Positions 17,622 through 26,065 of a DNA stretch of 39,328 nucleotides are shown here, piece after piece. Under the pieces are notes generated by a model. The model worked only from the letters and a program-made list of their open reading frames with translations. It was not told where the DNA came from and did no database searches. The first letter of the stretch is position 1; every line of letters starts with the position of its first letter. Both the position numbers and the translations under genes were made by a program. The stretch comes from an uncultured Colwellia sp. (GTDB lineage Bacteria; Pseudomonadota; Gammaproteobacteria; Enterobacterales; Alteromonadaceae). The stretch covers positions 1-39,328 of the forward strand of contig CAJXYE010000044.1 in assembly GCA_913063325.1 (NCBI GenBank). The letters are read 5' to 3'.

Positions 17622-18002
17622 ATGTTAGATAGACTAGGTATTACAGCAACTTCTTTATGTGCATTACATTGCATATTATTACCTATTTTATTACCCATGT
17701 TACCTTTGTTAGGGTTAAGCTTTTTAGCGGATCACGCTTGGGAGCATGTATTTCTTCTCATGACCGCTGCGCTTGGCACAGTTGCGCTATTTTCTGGCTT
17801 TAAACGTTATCATAAACGCCTTTATCCATTTTATTTGCTTTATTTAGGTGTGGCTTTATATTGGATAAAACACGATTTTTCTCCAGCGTTAGAACCCTAT
17901 TTTATTATTGGTGGCGCGAGTCTTATTATTGCAGCCCACTTCATAAATATTAAATTATGTAATAGCTGCAAGCAATGTGATGATGAAGTTTGTAATAGCT
18001 AG
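17622..18002 (+). CDS. MerC-family membrane protein, candidate zinc uptake protein
   Basis: A 126-residue protein with four membrane spans, as in MerC, a family of small metal-ion importers. LCALHCILLP at 12–21 puts Cys13, His16 and Cys17 in the first span, the usual MerC metal ligands. The C-terminal tail has four cysteines (113, 116, 119, 124) and two aspartates, a plausible cytoplasmic metal-binding site. No mercury-resistance genes are near. Two Zur-like operators lie just upstream, so a role in zinc uptake during zinc starvation is more likely than mercury transport; that is inference. The ATG has only a weak GGA upstream. It converges on ntrC. Confidence 0.8.
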   Translation: MLDRLGITATSLCALHCILLPILLPMLPLLGLSFLADHAWEHVFLLMTAALGTVALFSGFKRYHKRLYPFYLLYLGVALYWIKHDFSPALEPYFIIGGASLIIAAHFINIKLCNSCKQCDDEVCNS

Positions 18003-18026
18003 TCATTTTAATAGGTTCTAGCTATT
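17994..18026. terminator. Weak bidirectional stem-loop between MerC gene and ntrC
   Basis: AATAGCTAG (17994–18002) and CTAGCTATT (18018–18026) form a perfect 9-bp stem with a 15-base loop overlapping the MerC stop codon. The T tract is poor, so termination strength is uncertain. ntrC ends on the other strand at 18042. Confidence 0.45.
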
Positions 18027-18041
18027 ATTTACTCTGATTGA

Positions 18042-19445
18042 TTATTGACTATCAAACTCTTTCAATTTTCTCGTTAAGGTATTTCTGCCCCAGCCCAATT
18101 TTTTTGCCGCATCCTGTTTATGGCCCTGAGTAAATATTAATGCTCGTTCTAGCATTATTTTTTCAAACTCAATTTGTGCATAATCAAGAATCGCATCTTT
18201 TCCTTGAGCTAACTCCTGATCCATCCAAGCGCTGAGGGTTTCTTGCCAAGAGTTAGATTCTTGCTTTGAAGGAACAGAGCGTTCAGTTAATTCATTAGGT
18301 AAATCCTCGATTAATATTTCCTGGCCACTGGCCATTACGGTCAAAAATCGACAAATATTTTCTAGCTGCCTAACATTACCAGGCCAATGACAGTTATTTA
18401 GAAAATTACTGGCCTTTTTACTTAGTGTTTTAACTTCAACACTGAGCTCGTTTGCTGCTTGTTTCAAAAAATGCTGACTGAGTTGTGCAATATCTTCTTT
18501 ACGCTCCCTTAGACTAGGGAGGTGGATACGAATAACATTTAGGCGATGAAATAAGTCTTCTCTAAATTCACCTTTATTTACTCGCTCTTCAAGGTGCTGA
18601 TGAGTAGCAGCAATTATCCGTACATCCACTTGGACAGGTAAGTGCCCACCTACACGGTAAAATTGACCATCTGAAAGCACACGTAATAGGCGAGTTTGAA
18701 TATCTAATGGCATATCACCAATCTCATCTAAGAATAAAGTTCCTCCATGTGCTTGTTCAAACCGTCCCTGGCGCACTGCATTAGCACCGGTAAAGGCTCC
18801 TTTTTCATGGCCAAACAATTCAGACTCAATTAAATCTTTCGGGATCGCTGCCATATTCAGAGGAATAAAGGGAGCATTTACTCGAGGACTATGAGAATGT
18901 AGTGCTTGGGCAACTAACTCTTTACCTGTACCAGATTCGCCATTAATTAGTACACTAATACTAGAGCGAGATAAGCGACCAATAGCTCGGAAAACTTCTT
19001 GCATTGCAGGTGCTTCGCCAATTAATCCAACAGCTAACGGAGTCTCTTCTTGTTTTTTATTTTTCTCATTCTGCTCTCTAGCATGTGTGGTAGCTCGTTT
19101 GGTCAAACTGATGGCTTCATCAATATCAAATGGTTTTGGTAAATATTCGAAAGCACCACCTTGATAAGCATTAACCGCGCTATCTAAATCAGAATGAGCA
19201 GTCATAATAATCACAGGAATATGACTATGCTGTTTACTTAGCCTTTTTAATAGCTCCATTCCATCAATGTTAGGCATACGAATGTCAGAAATAATGACTT
19301 CGGGTTGGCCATGTTCTAATGCAATTAACAAGTTCTCAGCACTTTCAAAAGCGGCACAACTTATCGCTGCATTGGCAAAGGCTTTTTCCAGTACCCATCT
19401 AATTGAGCTATCGTCGTCAACTATCCACACTTGCTCGGTGATCAT
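18042..19445 (-). CDS. ntrC: Nitrogen regulator NtrC (sigma-54 activator)
   Basis: A 467-residue response regulator that, when phosphorylated by NtrB under nitrogen limitation, activates sigma-54 promoters. The receiver domain has Asp54 in IISDIRMPNIDG and Lys104. The AAA+ domain carries Walker A GESGTGKE (169–176) and GAFTGA (216–221), the loop that contacts sigma-54, followed by FLDEIGDMPLD. The C-terminal Fis-type helix-turn-helix ends AAKKLGWGRNTLTRKLKEF. Length matches E. coli NtrC (469). Its ATG overlaps the ntrB stop by 4 bases. It probably acts at the sites seen before ntrB and glnA. Confidence 0.96.
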   Translation of the reverse strand: MITEQVWIVDDDSSIRWVLEKAFANAAISCAAFESAENLLIALEHGQPEVIISDIRMPNIDGMELLKRLSKQHSHIPVIIMTAHSDLDSAVNAYQGGAFEYLPKPFDIDEAISLTKRATTHAREQNEKNKKQEETPLAVGLIGEAPAMQEVFRAIGRLSRSSISVLINGESGTGKELVAQALHSHSPRVNAPFIPLNMAAIPKDLIESELFGHEKGAFTGANAVRQGRFEQAHGGTLFLDEIGDMPLDIQTRLLRVLSDGQFYRVGGHLPVQVDVRIIAATHQHLEERVNKGEFREDLFHRLNVIRIHLPSLRERKEDIAQLSQHFLKQAANELSVEVKTLSKKASNFLNNCHWPGNVRQLENICRFLTVMASGQEILIEDLPNELTERSVPSKQESNSWQETLSAWMDQELAQGKDAILDYAQIEFEKIMLERALIFTQGHKQDAAKKLGWGRNTLTRKLKEFDSQ

Positions 19446-20557
19446 AATATATTCTCTTGTGATAAAGGCACTTGATTTAAAGGCTGCTGTGTTAAAGGGA
19501 GTAAGATTGTAAACTCGGTATGTCCTGGGCGGCTATGGCATGACAATTTGCCTTGGTGTTGGTTGATTAATGTTTGTGAAATAGATAAACCTAAGCCAGT
19601 GCCATTAGAGCGCCCAGAAACCATAGGATAAAAAAGAGTATCTTGAATCTTGCTCGGAATACCTGGACCGTTATCAATGATACTAATTTCGACAGCCAAC
19701 TTTATTCGTTTTCCGTGTATCGTCTTATTGCTTGCTATTCGCGTTCTTAAGGTAATATTATTTGTTTCATCAATGGCTTGTATAGCATTATTAACAATAT
19801 TAAGAACAGCTTGTTGCAGTTTTTCTTGATCACATTCAACGGCGGGTAAAGAAGGATCATAATCACGTAATAGTTGAACTTTCTGACTATTTGAATAGCT
19901 CACTAGTTGGCATACCTTTTCGAGTATCCCATGGATGTTTTGTGCTTGGATCTGAGGCAACTGGTTTGGACCAAGAAGCCGATCAACTAAATTAGTTAAC
20001 CTGTCAGCTTGCTCTATGATCATGCTTGTGTACTCTTGCTGCTCTTGACTTACTTCTTTACTAAGTAACTGTGCTGCACCTCGTAAGCCCCCTAAAGGAT
20101 TTTTAATTTCATGAGCTAACCCTTTAATGAGATCCCTCGCAGCAAGCCACTGCTGGTGTTGAAATACTTCCAAACTAATTTGTTTTTGTTGATCTATTTG
20201 CTTGAACTCAAGTAAGACATGAGGCGATCGTTCAAACTCAACGGAAGACGCTGTTACTTCTGCAGTAAAGCGATGGCTTTCATTGAGCTCGATTACAATA
20301 TCGCTATCAGTAAACTCTTGGCCTGTGGCAAGCAACTGCTTTAAACGTGAGCTATTAATGCTGGTATTAGCAAAAATAGTCTCAGATTCCGTATTAAATA
20401 ACCGATAGAGACTTTTATTCAGTAATGCTTCAGCTGCAGGGTTTACATAAACAATAGCGAGTTCTTCATTGAGGATAATCACTGCGGTCACCAACTGATT
20501 AGCGAGTGATTTCTGGTAGGATAACTTGTGATCTTGGATATAACTACGGCTATGCAT
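19442..20557 (-). CDS. ntrB: Nitrogen sensor kinase/phosphatase NtrB
   Basis: A 371-residue cytoplasmic histidine kinase that phosphorylates or dephosphorylates NtrC, controlled in enteric bacteria by PII. A PAS domain covers about 20–125; phospho-acceptor His149 is in GLAHEIKNPLGGLRG. The ATP-binding domain has NIVNNAIQAI, DNGPGIPS and GTGLGLSIS. The frame is open 17 codons further upstream, but the ATG at 20557 has AAGGG with a 5-base spacer and matches where NtrB proteins begin. The longer form would also run through the NtrC-type palindrome. No membrane span is seen. It forms an operon with ntrC. Confidence 0.94.
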   Translation of the reverse strand: MHSRSYIQDHKLSYQKSLANQLVTAVIILNEELAIVYVNPAAEALLNKSLYRLFNTESETIFANTSINSSRLKQLLATGQEFTDSDIVIELNESHRFTAEVTASSVEFERSPHVLLEFKQIDQQKQISLEVFQHQQWLAARDLIKGLAHEIKNPLGGLRGAAQLLSKEVSQEQQEYTSMIIEQADRLTNLVDRLLGPNQLPQIQAQNIHGILEKVCQLVSYSNSQKVQLLRDYDPSLPAVECDQEKLQQAVLNIVNNAIQAIDETNNITLRTRIASNKTIHGKRIKLAVEISIIDNGPGIPSKIQDTLFYPMVSGRSNGTGLGLSISQTLINQHQGKLSCHSRPGHTEFTILLPLTQQPLNQVPLSQENIL

Positions 20558-20578
20558 AAAAACCCTTAGGAAAAATAG

Positions 20579-20599
20579 TACGCACCAATTTGGTGCGTA
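20579..20599. promoter_or_regulatory. Perfect NtrC-type operator upstream of ntrBC
   Basis: TACGCACCAA (20579–20588) and TTGGTGCGTA (20590–20599) make a 21-bp perfect palindrome around one T. Its core GCACC–N5–GGTGC is the NtrC consensus. It lies 22 bases before the ntrB ATG, close to or over the promoter, which suggests autoregulation, probably repression, of ntrBC. Confidence 0.8.
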
Positions 20600-20714
20600 A
20601 CAATGCAAGTTTACTAAACAAAGGTTTTATTTGCAGAGTTAATTTTTTCACAGGCTAAGTCTTAAATCACTTGTACTCCTTTAATATTAAGAGAGTAGGA
20701 ATAAAGTAGTAAAC

Positions 20715-21233
20715 TTAGTTTGTTGAAGCTCTATGCATATAAAACGTTACTGACTCTGATGTAGCAATAATCTTGCCATTTTCATCAAGCAGTAACATTT
20801 TTATCTTGTGTTCTCCTCTTTCAATATCTCTTAGAGAAAACATTGAATGTTTTTTTGGTTTGTCATGAGGTTTTCCGTCTAGCATTAACTGTACTTCAAA
20901 TCCTGATTTAAACCTTGGTTTAATACCACCACCAATATAAATAGAACCGGTATTATCACGTATGGTGGCATTGTTTTTAGGGGTGCTTATCGCTATATCG
21001 TATTCTTGAATAGACTCTTGAGGAGTGATATCAAGTACCTTAGTATCAACAGAGGTACTTGCTTGTATAATATTGCCTGGTTTGGTTTTTACTTCTTCAG
21101 CGCCAGGCCTAGGAGAATCAGAAAAAACGAGTACTCCTTTTTCATCGCGCCAGACATATATTTTAGCCGTGTTTGGATGAACAGGAGCAACTAATGCGAT
21201 GCCTAATAGTATAAATAGCAATAAATTGATCAT
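20715..21233 (-). CDS. DUF4124 domain periplasmic protein
   Basis: A predicted exported protein of 172 residues from the ATG at 21233. That start puts the hydrophobic signal (INLLLFILLGIALVAP) at the extreme N-terminus; the frame is open 16 codons further, but that region is charged. A GAAAG stretch 4 bases upstream is a poor Shine-Dalgarno sequence, so the start is uncertain. After cleavage comes the DUF4124 motif IYVWRDEKGVLVFSDSP (about 25–41). The C-terminal half (about 85–170) resembles a beta-sandwich: YIGGGIKPRF, VQLMLDGKPH and IKMLLLDENGKIIA. DUF4124 genes commonly sit between glnA and ntrB in this order. Function unknown. Confidence 0.8.
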   Translation of the reverse strand: MINLLLFILLGIALVAPVHPNTAKIYVWRDEKGVLVFSDSPRPGAEEVKTKPGNIIQASTSVDTKVLDITPQESIQEYDIAISTPKNNATIRDNTGSIYIGGGIKPRFKSGFEVQLMLDGKPHDKPKKHSMFSLRDIERGEHKIKMLLLDENGKIIATSESVTFYMHRASTN

Positions 21234-21380
21234 AGTTCTTTCAATCTTCCTATGCTTTGGCTGCTCAAAAATTCGGGTCATCCCATAACGTAAGCTAATT
21301 TAAGTATATATCTATAATTTATACAAAAAAATATTTTTATTGTTTTTCTATCGATGATTTATTTTTATAAGTGAAACCTT

Positions 21381-21539
21381 ATACCATTTCCATTAAGTTT
21401 GTGATCTTGTTGTGCGTAGGGAAAATAAATCAGGGCAAGGCGCTTGATTGAGCAATAGCTAGCTATTGGGATTGAGAGCAACGCAGACGTGGATTATTTT
21501 AACCAGTACAAGTGGGCAATAATTTAATGGAATTGGTAT
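21381..21539. repeat. MITE-like palindromic element 1 (159 bp)
   Basis: The ends are 16-base inverted repeats with one mismatch: ATACCATTTCCATTAA (21381–21396) and TTAATGGAATTGGTAT (21524–21539). CAATAGCTAGCTATTG, a 16-bp perfect palindrome at 21453–21468, lies exactly at the centre, and other parts of the arms also pair. No coding capacity. It fits a non-autonomous mobile repeat or a dispersed hairpin repeat. Confidence 0.75.
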
Positions 21540-21540
21540 T

Positions 21541-21804
21541 ATACCAATTTGATTAAATTTCTTCCCTACTCAGAGCTACATTGATGAGCTTAGAGCAAAC
21601 AAAATTTGTTAAACATAGTCATTCTATATTTAGTTAATTTTGTGACGTTATCAGTTTATCAATGAGCTCCCAAGGACGAGTTTAAAGGGCTTATATGCAG
21701 CGTTATTGATTTTGACAAGGGAATAACCATTCTCATCAATCAATGCCTTGCCTTTAAGGCCTTTAATTCTCGCTGAGTGGGAAAGAGCTTAATCAACTTG
21801 GTAT
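21541..21804. repeat. MITE-like element 2 (264 bp), abutting element 1
   Basis: ATACCAATTTGATTAA (21541–21556) and TTAATCAACTTGGTAT (21789–21804) are 16-base inverted ends with one mismatch. They share the ATACCA and TTAA parts with element 1, but the interior is unrelated. It begins one base after element 1 ends, so the junction TTGGTATTATACCAA is itself a palindrome. No transposase fragment is evident. Confidence 0.72.
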
Positions 21805-21833
21805 TAATAAGTCGTTTCATATTTTTCACACAT

Positions 21834-21859
21834 AAAAAAACCCACCTAAGTGGGTTTTT
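21834..21859 (-). terminator. Terminator of glnA
   Basis: CCCAC (21841–21845) and GTGGG (21850–21854) pair around CTAA, extended by A/T pairs on both sides. On the minus strand the stem is followed by seven T residues. It lies 37 bases after the glnA stop. Confidence 0.88.
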
Positions 21860-21896
21860 ATACATGAGAAATACTTTAAATATAAATTAAGCGATA

Positions 21897-23303
21897 TTAA
21901 ACGCTGTAATACATAGCAAATTCTACTGGGTGAGTTGATGTGTTTAATAATTCACAATCAGCACGTTTAAGTCCAACGTATGCATCAATCATATCTTTAT
22001 CAAATACACCACCAGCAGTTAAGAACTCGTGATCAGCTTCTAAAGCATTTAATGCATCATCTAATGAAATAGCAACTTGTGGAATTTCAGCAGCTTCTTC
22101 AGCTGGCAGGTCGTATAAGTCTTTATCCATAGCATCGCCTGGGTGAATCTTATTTTTAATACCATCAAGGCCAGCCATTAACATAGCAGAGAATGCTAGG
22201 TAAGGGTTAGCTGCAGCATCAGGGAAGCGAACTTCAATGCGCGTAGCTTTTGGAGATGGAACTACAGGAATACGAATGGAAGCAGAACGGTTAGCTGCTG
22301 AGTAAGCAAGCATAATAGGTGCTTCAAAATGAGGAACTAAACGTTTATAAGAGTTAGTTGCTGGGTTAGTAAATGCATTAAGTGCTTTAGCGTGCTTGAT
22401 GATACCACCAATGTAGTAAAGTGCCATTTCAGACAATCCGCCGTACTTATCACCAGAAAACAAGTTCACGCCATCTTTTGCAAGAGATTGATGCACGTGC
22501 ATACCAGAACCGTTATCACCAACTAATGGCTTAGGCATAAATGTTGCCGTTTTACCGTAAGCGTGAGCTACGTTATGCACAACATACTTATAGATTTGAA
22601 CTTCATCAGCTTTCAATACCATGGTATTAAAACGACAAGCGATTTCGTTTTGACCGGCTGTAGCAACTTCATGATGATGCGCTTCAACAACTAAGCCCAT
22701 ATCTTCCATTACTAAACACATAGCAGAACGAATATCTTGTGAAGAATCTACTGGAGAAACTGGGAAGTAACCACCTTTAAGACCTGGACGATGTCCCATG
22801 TTGCCTTCTTCGTATTCAGTTCCTGAATTCCAAACAGCTTCTTTATCATCTACTTTGAAGAAAGAACCGCTGATGCTAGTGTCAAAACGTACATCATCAA
22901 ATAAGAAAAACTCTGGCTCTGGACCAATTAATACGGTATCAGCAATACCTGTTGAACGTAAGTATCCTTCAGCGCGTTTTGCAACAGAACGTGGATCGCG
23001 GCTGTAACCTAACATAGTGTCTGGTTCTACAACATCACAACGGATGTTTAACGTTACTGCGTCAGTGAATGGGTCTAAAACGGCAGATTCTGCATCAGGC
23101 ATCAATACCATGTCAGATTTGTTAATTCCTTTCCAGCCTTCAATAGAAGAACCATCGAACATTTTACCGTCTTCAAAGAAGTCTTCAGTAACTTGATGAT
23201 GAGGGATAGAAACGTGTTGTTCTTTACCTTTTGTATCAGTAAAACGAAGGTCAACAAATTTGACATCGTGCTCTTTAATTAAGTCGAATACTGCTTGTGA
23301 CAT
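21897..23303 (-). CDS. glnA: Glutamine synthetase, type I
   Basis: Makes glutamine from glutamate, ammonia and ATP, the main ammonium-assimilation step; active as a dodecamer. The 468-residue protein matches E. coli GlnA length. [13 protein letters not shown] (about 48–60), [21 protein letters not shown] and the ATP/glutamate-site segment [10 protein letters not shown] are all present. DKDLYDLP near 397 holds the tyrosine that GlnE adenylylates, so covalent regulation is likely. GGAG lies 7 bases before the ATG. Transcription is probably controlled by sigma-54 and NtrC, as shown by sites upstream. ntrB and ntrC follow on the same strand after two repeats and the DUF4124 gene. Confidence 0.98.
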   Translation of the reverse strand: MSQAVFDLIKEHDVKFVDLRFTDTKGKEQHVSIPHHQVTEDFFEDGKMFDGSSIEGWKGINKSDMVLMPDAESAVLDPFTDAVTLNIRCDVVEPDTMLGYSRDPRSVAKRAEGYLRSTGIADTVLIGPEPEFFLFDDVRFDTSISGSFFKVDDKEAVWNSGTEYEEGNMGHRPGLKGGYFPVSPVDSSQDIRSAMCLVMEDMGLVVEAHHHEVATAGQNEIACRFNTMVLKADEVQIYKYVVHNVAHAYGKTATFMPKPLVGDNGSGMHVHQSLAKDGVNLFSGDKYGGLSEMALYYIGGIIKHAKALNAFTNPATNSYKRLVPHFEAPIMLAYSAANRSASIRIPVVPSPKATRIEVRFPDAAANPYLAFSAMLMAGLDGIKNKIHPGDAMDKDLYDLPAEEAAEIPQVAISLDDALNALEADHEFLTAGGVFDKDMIDAYVGLKRADCELLNTSTHPVEFAMYYSV

Positions 23304-23411
23304 TTTGTGTCTCCAGTGAGGTTAATTTTATAAATAATCAAGTAAATCGTAAAATGGATGAAACTATAAAGATAATTATGATCATTTTTCATCTATTGTT
23401 ATCCGTTAAAA

Positions 23412-23427
23412 AGCTAAAATCGTGCCA
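23412..23427 (-). promoter_or_regulatory. Sigma-54 promoter of glnA
   Basis: On the minus strand the sequence reads TGGCACGATTTTAGCT. The invariant -24 GG and -12 GC are exactly 10 bases apart and TGGCACG is a full consensus match; only the T before the -12 GC differs (A). It starts a transcript about 100 bases before the glnA ATG. Confidence 0.8.
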
Positions 23428-23478
23428 AAAGTAAGCTCTTTGATTAATAAGGTTTTTTACTGTTTTCATTGTTTGTGT

Positions 23479-23517
23479 TGCACTATTTCGGTGCTTGGTG
23501 TGCAACACTTTGGTGCA
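23479..23517. promoter_or_regulatory. Two NtrC-type enhancer sites upstream of glnA
   Basis: Site A, TGCACTATTTCGGTGC (23479–23494), and site B, TGCAACACTTTGGTGCA (23501–23517), both fit GCAC–N7–GTGC (site B with one mismatch). Their centres are 22 bases apart, two helical turns, and they lie about 60–105 bases upstream of the sigma-54 promoter, as at E. coli glnAp2. They could also affect the divergent DUF481 gene. Confidence 0.78.
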
Positions 23518-23726
23518 TCTGTTGTTGCCGTAAGAATCCTACTATAGAATATATTTAGCGGATTTCCCTTAATAATTTATATTTATTTTGTATTGTTATG
23601 TTTAAAATAAACATTAAGAAAGAGTATGTTGTTTTTGTCGATATATCAGCGCATGTTGGCTCTACTCAAGTTTTATATTTTTATTGTCTTTTATCAAATC
23701 AACACCTTATTTGGTGTGGGGTTTTT

Positions 23727-24851
23727 ATGAATCAATTGATGGTCACGTTACATGCTAAAATTTTTATAGTTTTCTTTTCGTTAACACTAGCAACGCTTGG
23801 TTATGCTAATGAGGTTAATGGTCAGTGGCAAAAACCAACGCCTGTTTTTAAGCAAGACTTTGATTGGGTAAAACTCACCTCTGATGAATGGCTCAAAGGT
23901 GACATTGTTTCAATGTATGATGAGAAGCTAGAGTTCGACAGTGACGAATTGGATATACAGACAATCGATTTAGAAGATGTTGCTGAGCTACGAAGCAAAC
24001 AATGGCAAAGCATTAGAATGTTTGACGGCACCATCGCTGAAGGTTACTTAGTGATAAAAGATGGAAAATTATCTTTAGTTAAACATGGTGTGACTACTCA
24101 TTATGAATTCAGTAACCTTTTATCTATTGCTTCTTCAGGTAAAAATGAACGAGATTTATGGGATGGTTACATTAATATAGGTATTAATCTACGCGACGGT
24201 AACACTGTTCAACTTGATTATACTTTTTCTGCTGGCGTGCAAAGACGTAGTTCGAGTAGTCGTTTTAAGACAGACTATACTGCTGATTATAGTAAATATG
24301 AAGATCAAGACACTGAAATAATGACAGTGACTGCAGATAGCTCACGCTTAACATCATCTTTTGATTGGTTTTTTAATCCTAAAGTGTATTTTCGTGCTGC
24401 CGATATTGAGTATATATCCGATGAGTTTTTAAACCTCGACTATCGAATCCATTATGGTATTGCATTGGGTTACCATATCGTTGATACAAGTCGTACTAGT
24501 TGGGATGTTAATCTTGGTCCAAGTTATCAAACCAGTACCTTCATCGATGTGCAAGAAAATGAAAGTGACAGTGAAAACTCTTTCGGTGTAACACTAGGTA
24601 CTGACTTTACCTTTGAGGTCTCGGGTGATATTGACTACGATGCTTCATATAATGTACAAATGGTTGATGAAGCTTCGGGGGGGAATATCCACCACTTTGA
24701 AACAGGATTGGAAATTGAGCTTACCAATGACTTTGATCTTGATTTGACTTTTTATGCCGATCGCACTGAAAGCCCGAAAAAAGATAGTGAAGGGAATATA
24801 CCAGAGAAAAATGATTATCGTCTGGTTGTCAGCTTTGGTTATGATTTTTAA
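23727..24851 (+). CDS. DUF481 family outer-membrane protein, paralogue 1
   Basis: A 374-residue exported protein. The ATG at 23727 gives an N-terminal signal (KIFIVFFSLTLATLGYA, cut before NEVN); the frame is open 43 codons upstream, but that part is unlike any signal or domain. The Shine-Dalgarno sequence is weak (GTGGGG). Residues about 50–120 (EWLKGDIVSMYDEKLEF, IRMFDGTIAEGYLVIKDGKL) form a small beta-rich N-terminal module, and about 140–374 is the DUF481 barrel with alternating strands, ending in phenylalanine (VSFGYDF). DUF481 proteins are outer-membrane barrels of unknown role, some salt- or stress-induced. It is followed by a paralogue of the same layout. Confidence 0.8.
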   Translation: MNQLMVTLHAKIFIVFFSLTLATLGYANEVNGQWQKPTPVFKQDFDWVKLTSDEWLKGDIVSMYDEKLEFDSDELDIQTIDLEDVAELRSKQWQSIRMFDGTIAEGYLVIKDGKLSLVKHGVTTHYEFSNLLSIASSGKNERDLWDGYINIGINLRDGNTVQLDYTFSAGVQRRSSSSRFKTDYTADYSKYEDQDTEIMTVTADSSRLTSSFDWFFNPKVYFRAADIEYISDEFLNLDYRIHYGIALGYHIVDTSRTSWDVNLGPSYQTSTFIDVQENESDSENSFGVTLGTDFTFEVSGDIDYDASYNVQMVDEASGGNIHHFETGLEIELTNDFDLDLTFYADRTESPKKDSEGNIPEKNDYRLVVSFGYDF

Positions 24852-24938
24852 TTAATAGACTCATTTTTCTTTAACGTTTGTATTTTAACGAATATAAGCT
24901 TTTTGTTATTAATAAGTAAGAGTAATCACCATAATATT

Positions 24939-26033
24939 GTGAATAAGTATTTATTGTTAGCGCTAGCCTTAATTACCTTTGTAAGTAATGGGCAGCAACC
25001 TTCTGAAAATATAGAAGTATGGAATCCACCAGTACCTGTTTTTTCACAACAGTTTGACTGGCTTCAGTTACGTTCAGGGGAATGGCTGAAAGGCGATATT
25101 ATCTCTATGTATGAAGACGAACTAGAATTTGAAAGTGAAGAATTCAATACTATTATTTTTGATTGGCGAGATGTTACTGAGTTGCGTAGCAGATTCGATC
25201 AACAAATACGCTTTGCTAATGGCGAAGTAAAAGAAGGTTTCCTTATCGTTCAAGATGGGCACCTTATTTTAATTAGTGGTGGTAGTGAGCAACATTATCC
25301 TTTATCTGAGCTTCTCTCGATAACGTCTTCTTCGGATGACAGAAAGGAATTATGGGATGGTAAAATTAGTTTAGGTATTGATGTTAATACTGGTAATGTA
25401 AATCAATTAGATTATTTAGCCAGTGCAAGAATAGAACGACGAACGCCTTTTACGCGCTTTCGATCAGATTTAACTTATACATACAGTAAATCTACAGTTA
25501 GTGATGAAGGGAAAGTTATTACTGATACGGGCCGCTTGACCAGCTATCTTGATTGGTTTTACAGCAGTAAAATATTCTTTCGGGTATTTGACTACGAATA
25601 CTTCACTGATTTACAGCAAAATATTGATGTAAGAAATACCATCGGGCTCAGTGTGGGTTATCATATTGTAAAAAATAAGCGTATACAATGGGATGTAACC
25701 ATAGGGCCGAGTTATCAACAAACGGTTTATCGCAATAGTACACAAGAAAAGGATCAAAAAAGTGGCGTGGTCGCATTTGGTACATTATTAGATTACAGTA
25801 TCTCAAGTCGAATAGATTACCTATTTGACTATCAGCTACAATTCGTTGAAGAAAACTCAGGTAAGCGAAATTCGCATTTAAAAACAGGTTTTGAATTTGA
25901 ATTTAATAATGACTTTGAGCTAGATTTTTCCTTGTACTTTGATCGGGTTGCAGAGCCAGTTGCCCCTGCGGGTACAACACCACCGAAATCTAATGACTAT
26001 AGGTTGGTATTAAGTCTAGGTTATAGTTTTTAG
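24939..26033 (+). CDS. DUF481 family outer-membrane protein, paralogue 2
   Basis: About 364 residues from the GTG at 24939, chosen because the hydrophobic signal KYLLLALALITFVSNG then sits at the N-terminus; no strong ribosome-binding site is visible, so the start is uncertain by up to 12 codons. It aligns throughout with the preceding protein: EWLKGDIISMYEDELEF, IRFANGEVKEGFLIVQDGHL, LDWFYSSKIFFRVFDYEYF and the final LVLSLGYSF. The two are tandem duplicates, clearly diverged (roughly half the residues match by eye). It begins 87 bases after the first gene, so co-transcription is possible. It converges on the flavin reductase gene. Confidence 0.8.
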   Translation: MNKYLLLALALITFVSNGQQPSENIEVWNPPVPVFSQQFDWLQLRSGEWLKGDIISMYEDELEFESEEFNTIIFDWRDVTELRSRFDQQIRFANGEVKEGFLIVQDGHLILISGGSEQHYPLSELLSITSSSDDRKELWDGKISLGIDVNTGNVNQLDYLASARIERRTPFTRFRSDLTYTYSKSTVSDEGKVITDTGRLTSYLDWFYSSKIFFRVFDYEYFTDLQQNIDVRNTIGLSVGYHIVKNKRIQWDVTIGPSYQQTVYRNSTQEKDQKSGVVAFGTLLDYSISSRIDYLFDYQLQFVEENSGKRNSHLKTGFEFEFNNDFELDFSLYFDRVAEPVAPAGTTPPKSNDYRLVLSLGYSF

Positions 26034-26065
26034 TTTTGTCAGTCACCAGAAAATACCCATATGAG

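Noticed and set aside
23702..23717. ACACC–N6–GGTGT before the first DUF481 gene, as a third NtrC site
   Set aside because: The spacing is 6, not 5, and the outer G/C pair is missing; it may be a small leader hairpin.
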